A stretch of DNA of 64,000 nucleotides from Burkholderiaceae bacterium (GTDB taxonomy: Bacteria; Pseudomonadota; Gammaproteobacteria; Burkholderiales; Burkholderiaceae), in the NCBI GenBank assembly GCA_947452535.1, contig CANGCM010000007.1:1-64000 (forward strand). Reading direction: 5' to 3'. The notes below the pieces were generated by a model, which saw nothing but the letters and a program-made list of their open reading frames with translations, was not told the DNA's origin and did not search any database. The translations under genes were made by a program, and so were the position numbers. Positions 31,106 to 41,474 of the stretch are shown here, one piece after another (within the stretch, counting starts at the first letter, position 1; each line of letters starts with the position of its first letter).

Positions 31106-32572
31106 ATGCCATTTACCCTCATCGGCAATGATGCTTGCCAGCCCACTCTTCCTACCCCCATATCCAATCCATACTGGGTTGCTTTTTCACCATCTGCTGC
31201 CGAACTAGTAAAAATTGATATTGACTCCGATGGTTTGCCAACCAATCACGACTGGCTCGAGGTGCTGGCGGGCAATCAACTATCGGTCGGTAAGCTTGAG
31301 TTTTCTCAGCCGATTGCAACGGCCTATAGCGGCCACCAGTTTGGAGTTTGGGCCGGGCAACTAGGCGATGGGCGCGCCATTTTATTGGGCGACATGAATG
31401 AGCTAGAGCTTCAACTAAAAGGGGCGGGTAAGACCCATTACTCCAGAATGGGAGATGGTAGAGCTGTCTTACGATCATCAATACGTGAGTTTTTGTGCAG
31501 CGAAGCGATGCATGCTTTAGGCATACCCACTAGTCGCGCACTCGCAGTAGTGGGCTCAGAGCAAGCCGTATTACGTGAAACGATGGAAACGGCGGCAGTA
31601 TGCTCTCGAATTGCTCCAAGTTTTATTCGTATTGGTCATTTTGAGCATTTTGCCTCCCTGCAAAGCAATGAGCGTCTAAAAGAATTGGCAGACTTGATGA
31701 TTACCAATTTTTACCCTACATGCTCTACTAACCAAGACCCCTACTTAAGTTTGTTTAAGGCGATATCTGCTCGTAATGCCAAATTGGTTGCTAGGTGGCA
31801 ATCTGTTGGTTTTTGTCATGGCGTTCTCAATAGCGACAACATTAGTGCTTTAGGGCTCACTATCGACTATGGGCCGTTTGGCTTTTTAGATCACTTTCAA
31901 ATCGATCATATTTGCAACCATAGTGATCAAGGCGGTCGTTATGCCTACCATCGCCAACCTCAAGTGATGCACTGGAATATGGCTTGTCTCGCCAGTGCGA
32001 TGCTACCGCTGCTAGAGCTAGAGCATTCAAGCGAAGAATCACAAACATTGCTACGGGCTGCGCTAGAAGAATTTCCGCTAATTTATGCGAAGGAGTGGCA
32101 GCATTTATTCCGCTCTAAATTAGGGCTGCAATTAGAGCAAGAAGAAGATATTCAGTTAATTGAGCGCCTCTTGCAAGCGATGCACGACTCAAAAATAGAT
32201 TACACCAACTTCTTTCGCAATCTGGGTAATCTCAGTAAGAATGCAGTGCTTACAGAAATTCAGCAAAGAAATGATTTCATTGATCGAGAGAATATTGATC
32301 AATGGTTTACTGATTACATCAATAGACTGAAGTCAGAGGCCTTAGACGATCAAGCTAGAAAAGAAATGATGAATCGCATTAATCCAAAGTACATCTTGAG
32401 GAACCATCTAGCACAAGCTGCAATTGAAAAAGCACAGCAAGGTGATTTTTCTGAAGTAGCAACCTTGCTTGAGATCATGACTAAGCCTTTTGATGAGCAA
32501 GTATCCTTCGAAAGCTATTCAAGACCACCTCCAGTTGATATGGAACACATTGCAGTAAGTTGTTCTTCCTAA
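31106..32572 (+). CDS. selO: protein adenylyltransferase SelO (YdiU)
   Basis: 488-residue pseudokinase-fold enzyme that transfers AMP to Ser/Thr/Tyr of proteins and is linked to redox stress. Seen are [18 protein letters not shown], the nucleotide-binding [20 protein letters not shown], the metal-site [21 protein letters not shown], and the C-terminal Ser-Cys-Ser-Ser ending, the position where animal SelO has selenocysteine and E. coli YdiU a regulatory Cys. The msrB gene follows after 17 bases, joining two oxidative-stress functions. Confidence 0.95.
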   Translation: MPFTLIGNDACQPTLPTPISNPYWVAFSPSAAELVKIDIDSDGLPTNHDWLEVLAGNQLSVGKLEFSQPIATAYSGHQFGVWAGQLGDGRAILLGDMNELELQLKGAGKTHYSRMGDGRAVLRSSIREFLCSEAMHALGIPTSRALAVVGSEQAVLRETMETAAVCSRIAPSFIRIGHFEHFASLQSNERLKELADLMITNFYPTCSTNQDPYLSLFKAISARNAKLVARWQSVGFCHGVLNSDNISALGLTIDYGPFGFLDHFQIDHICNHSDQGGRYAYHRQPQVMHWNMACLASAMLPLLELEHSSEESQTLLRAALEEFPLIYAKEWQHLFRSKLGLQLEQEEDIQLIERLLQAMHDSKIDYTNFFRNLGNLSKNAVLTEIQQRNDFIDRENIDQWFTDYINRLKSEALDDQARKEMMNRINPKYILRNHLAQAAIEKAQQGDFSEVATLLEIMTKPFDEQVSFESYSRPPPVDMEHIAVSCSS

Positions 32573-32589
32573 ACCCACTCTTTACTATC

Positions 32590-33003
32590 ATGACTAAAAA
32601 AACGGATCAAGAATACAAACAATCATTAAGCGATATTCAGTACCGTGTGACCAGAGAGGCTGCAACCGAAAGACCCTTTTCTGGTGAATACTGCGACCAC
32701 TGGGCGGATGGTCGATATACCTGCATTTGCTGTGGTACCCCGCTCTTTCATGCATCCACTAAGTTCGATGCTGGTTGCGGCTGGCCAAGTTATAACGCCC
32801 CAGCAGATGATCAAGTAATCACTGAAATCCGTGATGTATCGCATGGCATGGTTCGCACTGAAGTTCGCTGTAGTCAGTGTGACGCACATTTAGGTCATGT
32901 TTTTGACGATGGGCCACAGCCTACTGGCTTGCGTTATTGCATTAACTCAGCCTCCCTTAGCTTTGAGCCTTCTGAGAACGCTGCATCAAGCAAAACGGAG
33001 TAA
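32590..33003 (+). CDS. msrB: peptide-methionine (R)-S-oxide reductase MsrB
   Basis: 137-residue MsrB repairing methionine-R-sulfoxide in cytoplasmic proteins. Zinc ligands are C45, C48, C94 and C97 (CICC and CSQC), the nucleophile is C117 in [11 protein letters not shown] and a resolving Cys is at position 63 in AGCGWPS. ATG 32590 ([10 protein letters not shown]) was chosen over an in-frame ATG at 32560 that would overlap selO. The length is typical and no signal peptide is present. Confidence 0.95.
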   Translation: MTKKTDQEYKQSLSDIQYRVTREAATERPFSGEYCDHWADGRYTCICCGTPLFHASTKFDAGCGWPSYNAPADDQVITEIRDVSHGMVRTEVRCSQCDAHLGHVFDDGPQPTGLRYCINSASLSFEPSENAASSKTE

Positions 33004-33030
33004 TTTGGAAATAGCTGGATAATCACCCCT

Positions 33031-33579
33031 ATGAAATTTCTATTTGACCTATTCCCCATCATTCTCTTTTTTATTGCCTTTAAGTTTGGCGATATTTATA
33101 CAGCCACCATCGTTGCCATGGTCGCAACAATAGGTCAAATTCTTTGGGTATATTACCGACATCGCAAAATCGATGCCATGCAATGGGTTAGCTTGGTAAT
33201 GATCTTGGTATTTGGTAGCCTAACCATTTTTTTACATGACAAGACTTTTATTCAACTAAAACCAACTGCACTCTATTGGCTATTTTCTGGAGCCCTATTT
33301 GTGAGCGCCCAATTTTTTCAAAAAAACTGGATTCAGGTTTTGATGGGCAAGCAGATCACTCTCAAAGAGCACAGCGCTAAATCTGTTTGGCATCAAGTCA
33401 ACATGGCTTGGGCAACATTCTTTTTGTTTATGGGGGCATTAAACCTCTATATTGCATTTGAATATTCCGAAGAGACTTGGGTCAACTTCAAGTTATTTGG
33501 CAGCACAGGCCTGTTGGTTCTTTTCGTGATAATTCAGGGGGTTTGGCTAAGCCGTCATATGGAGCAAACTGCAGAATGA
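33031..33579 (+). CDS. yciB: inner membrane septation protein YciB (IspZ)
   Basis: 182-residue polytopic membrane protein with five or six hydrophobic segments. Family blocks are KFLFDLFPIILFFIAFKFGDIYTAT at the N-terminus, KPTALYWLFSGALF and WHQVNMAWATFFLFMGALNLYIAF. Homologues affect cell-envelope integrity and septation. The TGA overlaps the ATG of bolA (ATGA), so the two are coupled; the order yciB-bolA-parvulin is common in betaproteobacteria. Confidence 0.94.
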   Translation: MKFLFDLFPIILFFIAFKFGDIYTATIVAMVATIGQILWVYYRHRKIDAMQWVSLVMILVFGSLTIFLHDKTFIQLKPTALYWLFSGALFVSAQFFQKNWIQVLMGKQITLKEHSAKSVWHQVNMAWATFFLFMGALNLYIAFEYSEETWVNFKLFGSTGLLVLFVIIQGVWLSRHMEQTAE

Positions 33580-33860
33580 GTATTAACCAAAAGCGCATTA
33601 CCCTCTTTGATGCTGATTTAAGGACTATTTTTAAAGTAAGTCACCTGGATATTGAAGATGAAAGTTATCTTCATGCAGGGCACGTTGGCGCTGCAAGCGG
33701 TGGTGGCCACTTTAAGCTCACGATCGTAGCCCCAGAATTTGAGGGTTTAAGCAAAGTTGCGCGCCATAGGGCCATCTATGCCGCCCTAAACAAGCATTTC
33801 CCCGCAGAAATACATGCCCTAACCATTTTGGCTTACTCACCTAGTGAAAGCGCCAATTAA
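33576..33860 (+). CDS. bolA: BolA family protein
   Basis: 94 residues with the BolA class II-hydrolase-like KH fold: DESYLHAGHVGAASGGGHFKLTIVAPEFEG contains the conserved His residues that bind Fe-S clusters with monothiol glutaredoxins, and LSKVARHRAIYAAL is the second helix. ATG 33576 overlaps the yciB stop and gives the correct family length; a longer frame beginning at 33477 inside yciB was rejected. Likely role in iron-sulfur trafficking or morphology control. Confidence 0.92.
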   Translation: MSINQKRITLFDADLRTIFKVSHLDIEDESYLHAGHVGAASGGGHFKLTIVAPEFEGLSKVARHRAIYAALNKHFPAEIHALTILAYSPSESAN

Positions 33861-33921
33861 GTGAAGTTTGCTTTAGTATTGCTTCTTTAATCATCCATCT
33901 TTAATCCATCACTTTTATATC

Positions 33922-34716
33922 ATGTTGAACATACGCCAAATATTGACTTTTAGCGCATTTAGCGCTGCTCTCCTCTCATCAGCGGTCTACGCACAAAATG
34001 CGGCCATAGTAAACGGCAAGGCAATCCCCAAAGCGCAACTCGATAAATTGGTTCAAAAGTCCAATCAACCAGATAATGCTGAAGTACGAGAGCAGGCAAG
34101 AGAAATGCTGATAACTCGTGAGCTCATTTTGCAAGAGGCCAATAATCGTGGTGTGATGCAAAAAGAATCCGTTAAGGATCAACTAGAGCAATCCAAAATA
34201 GGTGTATTAATTGCAGCCGTATTTGAAGATTACGTAGAGAAAGAAGGCATTTCAGAAGCAGAATTAAAAGCTGCCTACGACCAGGTGAAGGATCAGTACA
34301 CTGGTAAGGAGTACCAAGTTGAGCATATTCTGGTTGAAAAGGAGGCGGATGCCAAAGCTATCACTGCCCAAATCAAAGCCGGTGCTAACTTCGAAAAAAT
34401 CGCCAAAGATAAATCCAAAGACCCAGGCTCTGCACCCAATGGTGGCGATCTTGGTTGGATGAGCGAAAAAGCTCTAGTTCCTGAGTTTTCAAAGGCAATG
34501 GTGCTGCTCAAGAAGGGTCAGATCACCGATAAGCCAATAAAGACCCAGTTTGGTTGGCATATTATTAAGGTGAACGACATGCGTGATATGAAAGCGCCGA
34601 ATATGGATGAAATTAAAGATCAACTCAAACAGATGATCACTGCCGATCAAAATTGGCAAAAAGCGAAATTCTCAGAACTCATGCAAAAGCTCCGTGCCAA
34701 GGCCAAGATTCAGTAA
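33922..34716 (+). CDS. parvulin-type peptidylprolyl isomerase, secreted
   Basis: 264-residue periplasmic foldase. Signal peptide about 1-21 (FSAFSAALLSSAVYAQ), SurA-like N-terminal helical region about 22-125, and a complete parvulin domain about 126-220 with YQVEHILV, KDPGSAPNGGDLGWM and TQFGWHIIKV. In contrast with ppiD at 313-1779, the rotamase motif is intact here. It follows bolA by 61 bases and ends before a clear terminator. Confidence 0.93.
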   Translation: MLNIRQILTFSAFSAALLSSAVYAQNAAIVNGKAIPKAQLDKLVQKSNQPDNAEVREQAREMLITRELILQEANNRGVMQKESVKDQLEQSKIGVLIAAVFEDYVEKEGISEAELKAAYDQVKDQYTGKEYQVEHILVEKEADAKAITAQIKAGANFEKIAKDKSKDPGSAPNGGDLGWMSEKALVPEFSKAMVLLKKGQITDKPIKTQFGWHIIKVNDMRDMKAPNMDEIKDQLKQMITADQNWQKAKFSELMQKLRAKAKIQ

Positions 34717-34735
34717 GCAAATTTACTGAGCTAGC

Positions 34736-34766
34736 AAAACCCAGGCCAACCCCCTGGGTTTTTTCT
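34736..34766 (+). terminator. intrinsic terminator after the parvulin gene
   Basis: AAACCCAGG (34737-34745) and CCTGGGTTT (34753-34761) form a 9-bp stem with a 7-nt loop, followed by TTT, 20 bases past the stop codon. Confidence 0.9.
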
Positions 34767-34809
34767 TGCTCAACGAGAATGTTGAATTAGCTTTATATTT
34801 GAAAGTATG

Positions 34810-35193
34810 ATGATTCTTCACACTATGCTCAGAGTCGGTAACATGACTCGATCTATTAATTTCTACACCAAAGTACTTGGAATGAACTTGCTTCGCACTA
34901 CTGAGCGCCCGGAGCAAAAATACTCTCTAGCCTTTGTAGGGTTTGGTCGAGGCAATCAAGACGGCCAATCAGAAATTGAATTGACCTTTAACCATGGTGT
35001 TGATAGCTATCAACTTGGTGATGCTTATGGCCACATTGCAATTGGTGTTTCTGATGCGTATGCCGCTTGTGAAAAAATTAAAGCTGCTGGCGGGAATGTG
35101 ACTCGTGAAGCCGGCCCTGTAATGGGTGGCAATACTGTGATTGCATTTGTTACGGATCCAGATGGTTACAAGATTGAATTGATTCAAGACTAG
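34810..35193 (+). CDS. gloA: lactoylglutathione lyase (glyoxalase I)
   Basis: 127-residue nickel-type glyoxalase I converting the methylglyoxal-glutathione hemithioacetal to lactoylglutathione. Metal ligands are seen as His4 ([10 protein letters not shown]), Glu in [10 protein letters not shown], His in YGHIAIGV and Glu in YKIELIQD. Two tandem ATGs (34807, 34810) are possible; GAAAG upstream fits the second better. Length and loops match the short bacterial type. Confidence 0.95.
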   Translation: MILHTMLRVGNMTRSINFYTKVLGMNLLRTTERPEQKYSLAFVGFGRGNQDGQSEIELTFNHGVDSYQLGDAYGHIAIGVSDAYAACEKIKAAGGNVTREAGPVMGGNTVIAFVTDPDGYKIELIQD

Positions 35194-35209
35194 TCAATTT
35201 CACATCCCT

Positions 35210-36382
35210 TTGAATCAAGACGCTTATCGACTCCGAGTTATTCAACGCATTTCAGATGTTGATGAAAATCATTGGAATGCCCTATTAGCCACCGATTCAG
35301 GCCCATTTTTGAAGTTTGCATTTCTCAATACCCTAGAAAAAACCGGCTGTGTTGGCGGCAATACTGGCTGGCAGGTTGCTCACCTCATCATTGAAAATCA
35401 TCAATCAGAACTGATTGGTGCCATGCCCCTTTACCTCAAGCAACATTCCTACGGGGAGTTTGTATTCGATTGGGCATGGGCACAGGCTTATGAGCAAAAT
35501 AATATGCCGTATTACCCCAAGGCATTATGCGCAATTCCCTTTACTCCTGTGCGTGGAGCACGATTACTAGTTTCAGCTCAGCATGACACAAATGCTGCTC
35601 GAGAGACATTGGTAGCTGGCTTAAAAACGCTCGTAACTCAGAATGACCTTTCATCAGCACACGTGCTATTTCCAGAAGCGCTTGATTTAGCAGAGCTTCA
35701 GAAACAAGGCTTTATGCTTCGTGACTCGGTACAGTTTCATTGGCGTAACCAAGAGTATCAAGATTTTGAGCATTTTCTTTCAGCATTAACTATGAAGCGT
35801 CGTAAAAATATTCGACGAGAGCGTGCTGAAGTAGCCGTTAATCAATTAAGTTACCGCCATGTTGCCGGTGATATGGCAAGCTCAGAGGATTGGTCATTTT
35901 TTTACCGCTGTTATGAAAACACTTATAGGGAGCATCATTCAAACCCCTACTTAACAGAGGAATGTTTTCAATTGCTGGGGCGAGCAATGCCAGAACACTT
36001 TCATCTAATTATTGCTAGTAAAGATGAAAGGCCAATCGCCTCATCGTTACTAGTGGTTGATCGATTCACATCAACAGCCTATGGGCGTTATTGGGGTGCC
36101 ATTGAATATCTCCCTTGTTTACACTTTGAATTGGCGTATTACCAGGCTATTGAATACTGCATCAAAGAGAGTATTCAGACCTTTGAGGGTGGTGCACAAG
36201 GCGAGCATAAGATGGCTAGAGGATTTTTACCTACGACTATCCAGTCAGCTCATTGGATTGCAGACCCCGGATTTTCCAAAGCAGTAAAGCGATTTTTAGA
36301 TCGAGAGCACGAAGGTATGGCTGCTTACGTAGATGAGTTAGAGCAACACATTCCCCTGAAATCGACTAAAGTAGTGTTATGA
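35210..36382 (+). CDS. FemAB-like / GNAT-fold protein (DUF482, COG3146)
   Basis: 390-residue protein of the peptidogalycan biosynthesis/recognition family, with two acyltransferase-like halves: GAMPLYLKQHSYGEFVFDWAWA (about 60-85) and MKRRKNIRRERAEV (about 190-203), then FEGGAQGEHKMARGFLP near the end. Members are widespread in proteobacteria and are thought to be N-acyltransferases, but no substrate is known. Start is TTG at 35210; no ATG occurs near the N-terminus and no clear ribosome site is visible. The downstream DUF1289 gene overlaps its stop (ATGA). Confidence 0.82.
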   Translation: MNQDAYRLRVIQRISDVDENHWNALLATDSGPFLKFAFLNTLEKTGCVGGNTGWQVAHLIIENHQSELIGAMPLYLKQHSYGEFVFDWAWAQAYEQNNMPYYPKALCAIPFTPVRGARLLVSAQHDTNAARETLVAGLKTLVTQNDLSSAHVLFPEALDLAELQKQGFMLRDSVQFHWRNQEYQDFEHFLSALTMKRRKNIRRERAEVAVNQLSYRHVAGDMASSEDWSFFYRCYENTYREHHSNPYLTEECFQLLGRAMPEHFHLIIASKDERPIASSLLVVDRFTSTAYGRYWGAIEYLPCLHFELAYYQAIEYCIKESIQTFEGGAQGEHKMARGFLPTTIQSAHWIADPGFSKAVKRFLDREHEGMAAYVDELEQHIPLKSTKVVL

Positions 36383-36636
36383 CTTCTTCAAGCAATCCAT
36401 TAACCGATCAAGACGGTTCAAATTCTCTAGCGGTTGGCGATGATGCCTCTGACTCCCCCTGCATTGGAGTCTGTACTACGCTTTATGATGACGTCTGTCA
36501 GGGCTGTGGTCGCACCTTAGGCGAGGTCAGCAACTGGGTATTTTTCAGCCAAGAAGAAAAAGATTTGGTTTGGAAACGCATTCGCGCAGACGGCACTGCA
36601 ATGCGCTTCCAGCGTCAAGCAAAAGAAAGTACTTAA
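36379..36636 (+). CDS. DUF1289 (YdhL-like) small cysteine protein
   Basis: 85 residues with a four-Cys motif [20 protein letters not shown] (about 28-47), which probably binds a metal ion or Fe-S cluster, followed by a conserved W-x-x-x-x-x-x-E-K patch. Function unknown. The ATG overlaps the stop of the FemAB-like gene, and the TAA shares the TTAA with the convergent ybiT stop. Confidence 0.85.
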   Translation: MTSSSNPLTDQDGSNSLAVGDDASDSPCIGVCTTLYDDVCQGCGRTLGEVSNWVFFSQEEKDLVWKRIRADGTAMRFQRQAKEST

Positions 36637-38240
36637 CCAGCCAAAGCTTGGCTGCGTAAATATTCTTCGTAAGTACCAGAGTAATCTGCAATAGTTCCAT
36701 CCATCTTCACCTCGAGGATGCGATTAGCCAAGGAAGAAACAAATTCGCGATCGTGAGAAACAAAAATTAATGTTCCTTCGTATTTTTCAAGAGCGATCTG
36801 TAAACTCTCGATCGATTCCATGTCCATGTGGTTAGTTGGCTCATCCATTGCCAGTACATTGTGCTTCTGAAGCATCAACTTACCCCAAATCATCCGACCC
36901 TTTTCGCCACCTGATAGAACCTTGACGGACTTGCCAATATCGTCGCCAGAAAATAAGAGACGGCCTAAGGTGCCACGAATGACTTGATCATCATCACCCG
37001 TATTTCGCCATTCATTCATCCAGTCCATAAGGATTTCATCTTTAGCGAAAAGCTCAGTGTTGTCCTGCGGCATAACACCAACGTTAGCATTCTCTGCCCA
37101 TTTCACATCACCGCTGTCAGCCTGCAGACCACTAAATCGTTTACTCAGAATTGTTTTTAATAGCGTCGTCTTGCCAGCGCCATTTTGACCAATAATCGCA
37201 ATCTTTTCACCGGCGCGTATGGCGATCTTAAAGTTCTTGAAAATCGGGCGGTCATAAGCTTTGGAAAGTGCATTGCACTCAACCGCCATATTGTGGAGTT
37301 TTTTCTCTGAATCAAAACGAATAAATGGATTTTGACGTGAAGAGGGTTTAATCTCGGTAATTTCAATTTTCTCTAGCTGCCTTTGACGTGATGTCGCTTG
37401 ACGTGCCTTAGAGGCATTTGCAGAGAAACGACTAACGAAAGCTTGCAGTTCAGCAATCTTTTCCTTAGCCTTATCGTTCGAGCTTAACTGTTGAGCGCGC
37501 GCCTGAACAGAGGCCAGCATATAAGAATCATAGTTACCGGGATAGACCTTCAGGGTTCCGAAGTCCATATCAGCCATATGAGTACAGACTTCATTTAAAA
37601 AGTGGCGATCATGAGAAATAATCACGATCGTACTTTTGATTTCATTCAGAATATCTTCAAGCCAATGAATCGAATGAATATCCAAGTTATTGGTTGGCTC
37701 ATCTAAAAGTAAAACATCTGGATCGGAGAACAAAGCCTGCGCTAAGAGCACGCGCAATTTCCAGCCAGGAGCAACATTACTCATTGGGCCATTGTGTTGC
37801 TCAATCGGAATGCCAATTCCTAACAACAGCTCCCCTGCTTTAGCTTCTGCCGTGTAGCCACCGTACTCTGCATAACTACCTTCAAGCTCCGCGGCTTTCA
37901 TATAGTCTTCATCAGTAGCATCCGGATTGGCATAGATGGCATCGCGCTCAGCAGCTGCCTTCCACATCTCTTCATGACCCATCATCACCACATCTAGTAC
38001 ACGCTGATCTTCATAAGCAAATTGATCTTGGCGCAACTTACCTAAACGAATGCCTGGATCTAAGCTGACGTTACCGCTACTGGGCTCAAGCTCACCACCC
38101 AAGATTTTCATAAATGTAGACTTACCGCAACCATTTGCACCGATCAGGCCGTAACGGTTTCCACCGCCAAATTTGACGGAAATATTTTCAAACAGGGGTT
38201 TGGCCCCGAACTGCATAGTGATATTGGATGCTGACAACAC
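36633..38240 (-). CDS. ybiT: ABC-F family ATPase YbiT
   Basis: 535-residue soluble ABC-F protein acting at the ribosome. Two ATPase domains: first with [30 protein letters not shown]; second with [40 protein letters not shown]; both Walker B motifs keep Glu. The linker (about 240-310) carries [19 protein letters not shown] typical of YbiT, and near-identity of many blocks to E. coli YbiT (about 530 residues) supports this over EttA or Uup. Start is GTG 38240 (or TTG 38237); no ATG is available before residue 9. Confidence 0.95.
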   Translation of the reverse strand: MLSASNITMQFGAKPLFENISVKFGGGNRYGLIGANGCGKSTFMKILGGELEPSSGNVSLDPGIRLGKLRQDQFAYEDQRVLDVVMMGHEEMWKAAAERDAIYANPDATDEDYMKAAELEGSYAEYGGYTAEAKAGELLLGIGIPIEQHNGPMSNVAPGWKLRVLLAQALFSDPDVLLLDEPTNNLDIHSIHWLEDILNEIKSTIVIISHDRHFLNEVCTHMADMDFGTLKVYPGNYDSYMLASVQARAQQLSSNDKAKEKIAELQAFVSRFSANASKARQATSRQRQLEKIEITEIKPSSRQNPFIRFDSEKKLHNMAVECNALSKAYDRPIFKNFKIAIRAGEKIAIIGQNGAGKTTLLKTILSKRFSGLQADSGDVKWAENANVGVMPQDNTELFAKDEILMDWMNEWRNTGDDDQVIRGTLGRLLFSGDDIGKSVKVLSGGEKGRMIWGKLMLQKHNVLAMDEPTNHMDMESIESLQIALEKYEGTLIFVSHDREFVSSLANRILEVKMDGTIADYSGTYEEYLRSQALAG

Positions 38241-38344
38241 GGATAGGTTCTTACTTTCTGATAATCAAATTCGAAGGGGGTAGATGCAGGTTTTGCATCA
38301 AAGACCGCTATTTTAACGGCTTGTAGCCAAAAAAGCCCTTGGAA

Positions 38345-39055
38345 CTAGACTTTTAGCTTAAATGGGCTGAAATTAGTCCCAATATCGTAATGATCTTGAT
38401 TTTCTTTGCGCTTCAGATATCCAACTACCCAGTAAGTTAAGGGGGTCGCCAGAACCTCCCAGGCCGTTTTCAATAGATATTGAGAGGCCGCCACAGCAAG
38501 CACCTCATTTAAGGGCCAAAGTCCGTAAAAAGCGAGCATATAGAATAAGGATGAGTCTACTAATTCACCTGTAGCAGTCGATCCAATGGTCCGCATCCAA
38601 AGGTGTCGTCCTTGAGTCAGAATTTTCATTTTGGCAAGCGTAAAAGCATTAACAAAACTCCCACTCCAAAAGGCAATGATGGATGCCAGCGCAATACGCC
38701 AGGAGTTTCCAAACACTGTTTCCATGCCTTGCTGGTAATTCGCCATATAAGAGCCGGGGGCGACCGGCAAAGCAATCACAATTTGAGCCATGATGGCCGC
38801 AAAGGCAAGCGCTGCAAAACCAGCCCAAACAGCGCGACGATCGTAGGCGTAACCATAGACCTCGGTGAGGATGTCGCCAAAAAAATATGAAATAGGGAAA
38901 AATAGAATCCCCGCCCCGAAGATGACTGTGCCAAAAAAGGGTAAATCAACCTCAGCAGCCTTGCCAGCACCAATAAAGTTAGAGCACAGCAGAACTACAA
39001 CAAAAGCAGCCAATATTAAGTCGTAATAGCGGTGATGTCGTCTAGGCGAGTCCAT
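38345..39055 (-). CDS. queuosine precursor transporter (YhhQ/QueT type, COG1738)
   Basis: 236-residue membrane protein with about six hydrophobic helices. Family motifs are FGAGILFFPISYFFGDILTEVYGY, SGSFVNAFTLAKMK and TGELVDSSLFYMLAFYG; homologue YhhQ imports preQ0/preQ1 for tRNA queuosine. ATG 39055 (MDSPRRHHRYYD) was chosen over an in-frame TTG at 39151 that would add a leader overlapping the gcdH start. Divergent from gcdH with a 95-base gap that must hold both promoters. Confidence 0.9.
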   Translation of the reverse strand: MDSPRRHHRYYDLILAAFVVVLLCSNFIGAGKAAEVDLPFFGTVIFGAGILFFPISYFFGDILTEVYGYAYDRRAVWAGFAALAFAAIMAQIVIALPVAPGSYMANYQQGMETVFGNSWRIALASIIAFWSGSFVNAFTLAKMKILTQGRHLWMRTIGSTATGELVDSSLFYMLAFYGLWPLNEVLAVAASQYLLKTAWEVLATPLTYWVVGYLKRKENQDHYDIGTNFSPFKLKV

Positions 39056-39150
39056 GGCACTAAAAAAAGGGATAATGTGGATAAGGATATCTGCATTTTT
39101 GAAAATGCACACTAGGCAATTAAACAACCTCAACAGGATGACTAAAAGCA

Positions 39151-40329
39151 ATGAGCAAAGCTAGCTTTAATTGGGCAGACCCCCTACTTCTCGATACACA
39201 GCTGACAGAAGATGAGCGCATGGTACGAGATGCTGCCGCCGAATATGCTCAAGGGCGTCTAATGCCTCGCATTCACGATGCATTCCGTAATGAAACCACC
39301 GACCCATCCATTTTTCGCGAAATGGGCGAGTTAGGCCTTCTAGGAATCACCATACCCGAGCAATATGGCGGAGCTAACCTCAATTATGTTTCTTATGGAT
39401 TGATCGCCCGTGAGATCGAACGCGTTGATTCTGGCTATCGATCCATGATGAGCGTTCAATCCTCATTAGTGATGGTCCCTATTTATGAATTTGGTAGTGA
39501 AGCTCAAAAACAAAAATATCTTCCTAAGCTAGCTAGCGGTGAATGGATTGGATGTTTTGGATTAACTGAACCTAACTATGGCTCAGATGCTGGCGGGATG
39601 ATCACGAGAGCCAAAAAGGTTCCCGGTGGATTTTCTTTAACAGGCGCCAAAATGTGGATCTCGAACTCACCAATTGCAGATGTATTTGTTGTCTGGGCCA
39701 AGAATGACGAAGGCGTGATTAGAGGCTTTATCCTTGAAAAAGGGATGAAGGGCTTATCTGCGCCTAAGATCAGCGGCAAGATGGGTCTCAGAGCCTCTGT
39801 TACTGGCGAAATCGTGATGGATGAGGTCTTTGTCCCAGCTGAAAATGAATTCCCAGAAATCACCGGTCTCAAAGGTCCATTTACTTGCCTCAATTCTGCG
39901 CGCTACGGCATTGCCTGGGGCTCCTTAGGCGCTGCTGAGTGGTGCTGGTATGCCGCACGCCAGTACACAATGGATCGCAAACAATTTGATCGCCCCTTAG
40001 CCGCAAATCAACTGGTTCAAAAGAAATTGGCTGATATGCAAACTGAGATTACGCTTGGCCTACAAGGGTGCTTGCGTTTAGGCCGTATGAAAGATGAAGG
40101 TATTGCCGCCCCTGAAATCACCTCCATCATGAAACGAAACTCTTGCGGAAAGTCCTTAGATATTGCTCGACTAGCGAGAGATATGCACGGTGGCAATGGA
40201 ATATCAGATGAGTATGGTGTGGTCCGTCACATGCTCAATCTTGAGGTGGTCAATACCTATGAAGGCACGCATGATATTCACGCTCTGATTTTGGGTCGAG
40301 CACAAACCGGTATTCAAGCCTTTAGCTAA
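39151..40329 (+). CDS. gcdH: glutaryl-CoA dehydrogenase
   Basis: 392-residue FAD acyl-CoA dehydrogenase, oxidising and decarboxylating glutaryl-CoA to crotonyl-CoA in lysine/tryptophan or aromatic acid breakdown. FAD-binding segments [16 protein letters not shown] and [35 protein letters not shown] and the catalytic Glu in [17 protein letters not shown] all match GcdH. Length is usual (about 390-395). No CoA-transferase or regulator usually linked to gcdH is adjacent. The stop overlaps the convergent mnmH stop. Confidence 0.95.
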   Translation: MSKASFNWADPLLLDTQLTEDERMVRDAAAEYAQGRLMPRIHDAFRNETTDPSIFREMGELGLLGITIPEQYGGANLNYVSYGLIAREIERVDSGYRSMMSVQSSLVMVPIYEFGSEAQKQKYLPKLASGEWIGCFGLTEPNYGSDAGGMITRAKKVPGGFSLTGAKMWISNSPIADVFVVWAKNDEGVIRGFILEKGMKGLSAPKISGKMGLRASVTGEIVMDEVFVPAENEFPEITGLKGPFTCLNSARYGIAWGSLGAAEWCWYAARQYTMDRKQFDRPLAANQLVQKKLADMQTEITLGLQGCLRLGRMKDEGIAAPEITSIMKRNSCGKSLDIARLARDMHGGNGISDEYGVVRHMLNLEVVNTYEGTHDIHALILGRAQTGIQAFS

Positions 40330-41399
40330 AATCTCACTTTACTGACGATGTCCTTTGCCGCTAATACAAAGGCTTCATCACTATCATTTTTAAGTTCCAC
40401 GTAATGATCTGCCCGATAGCTTGGAAAATTACGAACGATTGAGGATTGGTATGAAGGGTCGTAATGCATCACCAGCAACTCTTCTACCAAGTTTCTAAAG
40501 TCGCTAGCATCAATGGCCTCATGCCATTTTTCTATCTGGACTTTGCCATAGCGTGACGTGAGCAAACTCAGTTTATCTTTAAAGCTTTCAGGATTTGATA
40601 AGAAATGATGGTACTCACGTAAGAGCCAAGAAACTCGGGTGTTGGTACTAGAGCGAAGCTCGATGCATTGACCATTGCGAATGCGCTCCATTAAAGCATC
40701 GGGAATATGTACCCCCCCTACCTTCTTACTTTCAGACTCAATAAAAACAATCTTAGTGGAGTCCAGTGAGTTCAGGGCATCCCATAAATTGGTTTCAAAA
40801 CCTTTTTGAGAGGGCTGCTCGATATTAGGCTCGTTCCCTAGTACCGAACCACGGTGTACCGCTAAACCCTCAAGATCGAGAATCTGCACTCCAAGAGCGC
40901 CAATCTCATGGAGAACTCGCGTTTTGCCGCTACCAGTCATCCCGGCGATCACTTGAAAAGAAAATTCTTTAGCTGCTTGCTCAAGATCATCAATCACAAG
41001 GCGTCTAAAGCCTAGATAGCCGCCCTCTAGTTGCATCGCTTTCCAGCCAATGCGATTAAGAATGTGAGTGAAAGCACCACTTCGCTCTCCCCCGCGCCAA
41101 CAGTAAATCAGAGGGCGCCACTCCCTAGGAAAATCGATGAGGGAATTCTCTAGATGATTGGCAATATTGCGCGAGACTAAAGCAGCGCCTAATTTTTTAG
41201 CAATAAATGGAGAGGCCTGTTTATATAGCGTACCGATCTCAATACGCTCTTCATTATTTAAAACAGGTAGATTAATCGCACCTGGAACATGATCTAATGC
41301 GAATTCTGCAGGGGAGCGAACATCAATAATGACGTCAAACTCGTGAAGACTCGAAGACAGTTTATCAATGCCCAGTAGAGATGGATTGTCTAATTGCAA
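40326..41399 (-). CDS. mnmH: tRNA 2-selenouridine synthase MnmH (SelU/YbbB)
   Basis: 357-residue enzyme that replaces sulfur by selenium in wobble 2-thiouridine of tRNA, via a geranylated intermediate. The N-terminal rhodanese domain carries Cys100 in [10 protein letters not shown]; the C-terminal part has a P-loop GMTGSGKT at about 153-160. Start is TTG 41399 supported by AGGA 8 bases upstream; there is no ATG nearby. Selenophosphate synthetase (selD), required for selenation, is not in the window. It lies next to the sulfur locus but is separated by 75 bases and probably independent. Confidence 0.94.
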   Translation of the reverse strand: MQLDNPSLLGIDKLSSSLHEFDVIIDVRSPAEFALDHVPGAINLPVLNNEERIEIGTLYKQASPFIAKKLGAALVSRNIANHLENSLIDFPREWRPLIYCWRGGERSGAFTHILNRIGWKAMQLEGGYLGFRRLVIDDLEQAAKEFSFQVIAGMTGSGKTRVLHEIGALGVQILDLEGLAVHRGSVLGNEPNIEQPSQKGFETNLWDALNSLDSTKIVFIESESKKVGGVHIPDALMERIRNGQCIELRSSTNTRVSWLLREYHHFLSNPESFKDKLSLLTSRYGKVQIEKWHEAIDASDFRNLVEELLVMHYDPSYQSSIVRNFPSYRADHYVELKNDSDEAFVLAAKDIVSKVRF

Positions 41400-41474
41400 A
41401 AATGATCCTAGCGCAACTTAATCACTACGTGCTCAGACGGAATCTCAATACGCATCAAAGTTCTGTGAAAAAAA

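Noticed and set aside
36638-36654. CAGCCAA/TTGGCTG hairpin at the DUF1289/ybiT junction as a terminator
   Set aside because: The 7-bp stem has a 3-nt loop but no T-tract on either side, so termination is not supported.
38334-38368. AGCCC/GGGCT pair with a T6 tract after the queuosine transporter gene as a terminator
   Set aside because: Stem of only 5 bp with a loop of about 25 nt; too weak to annotate.
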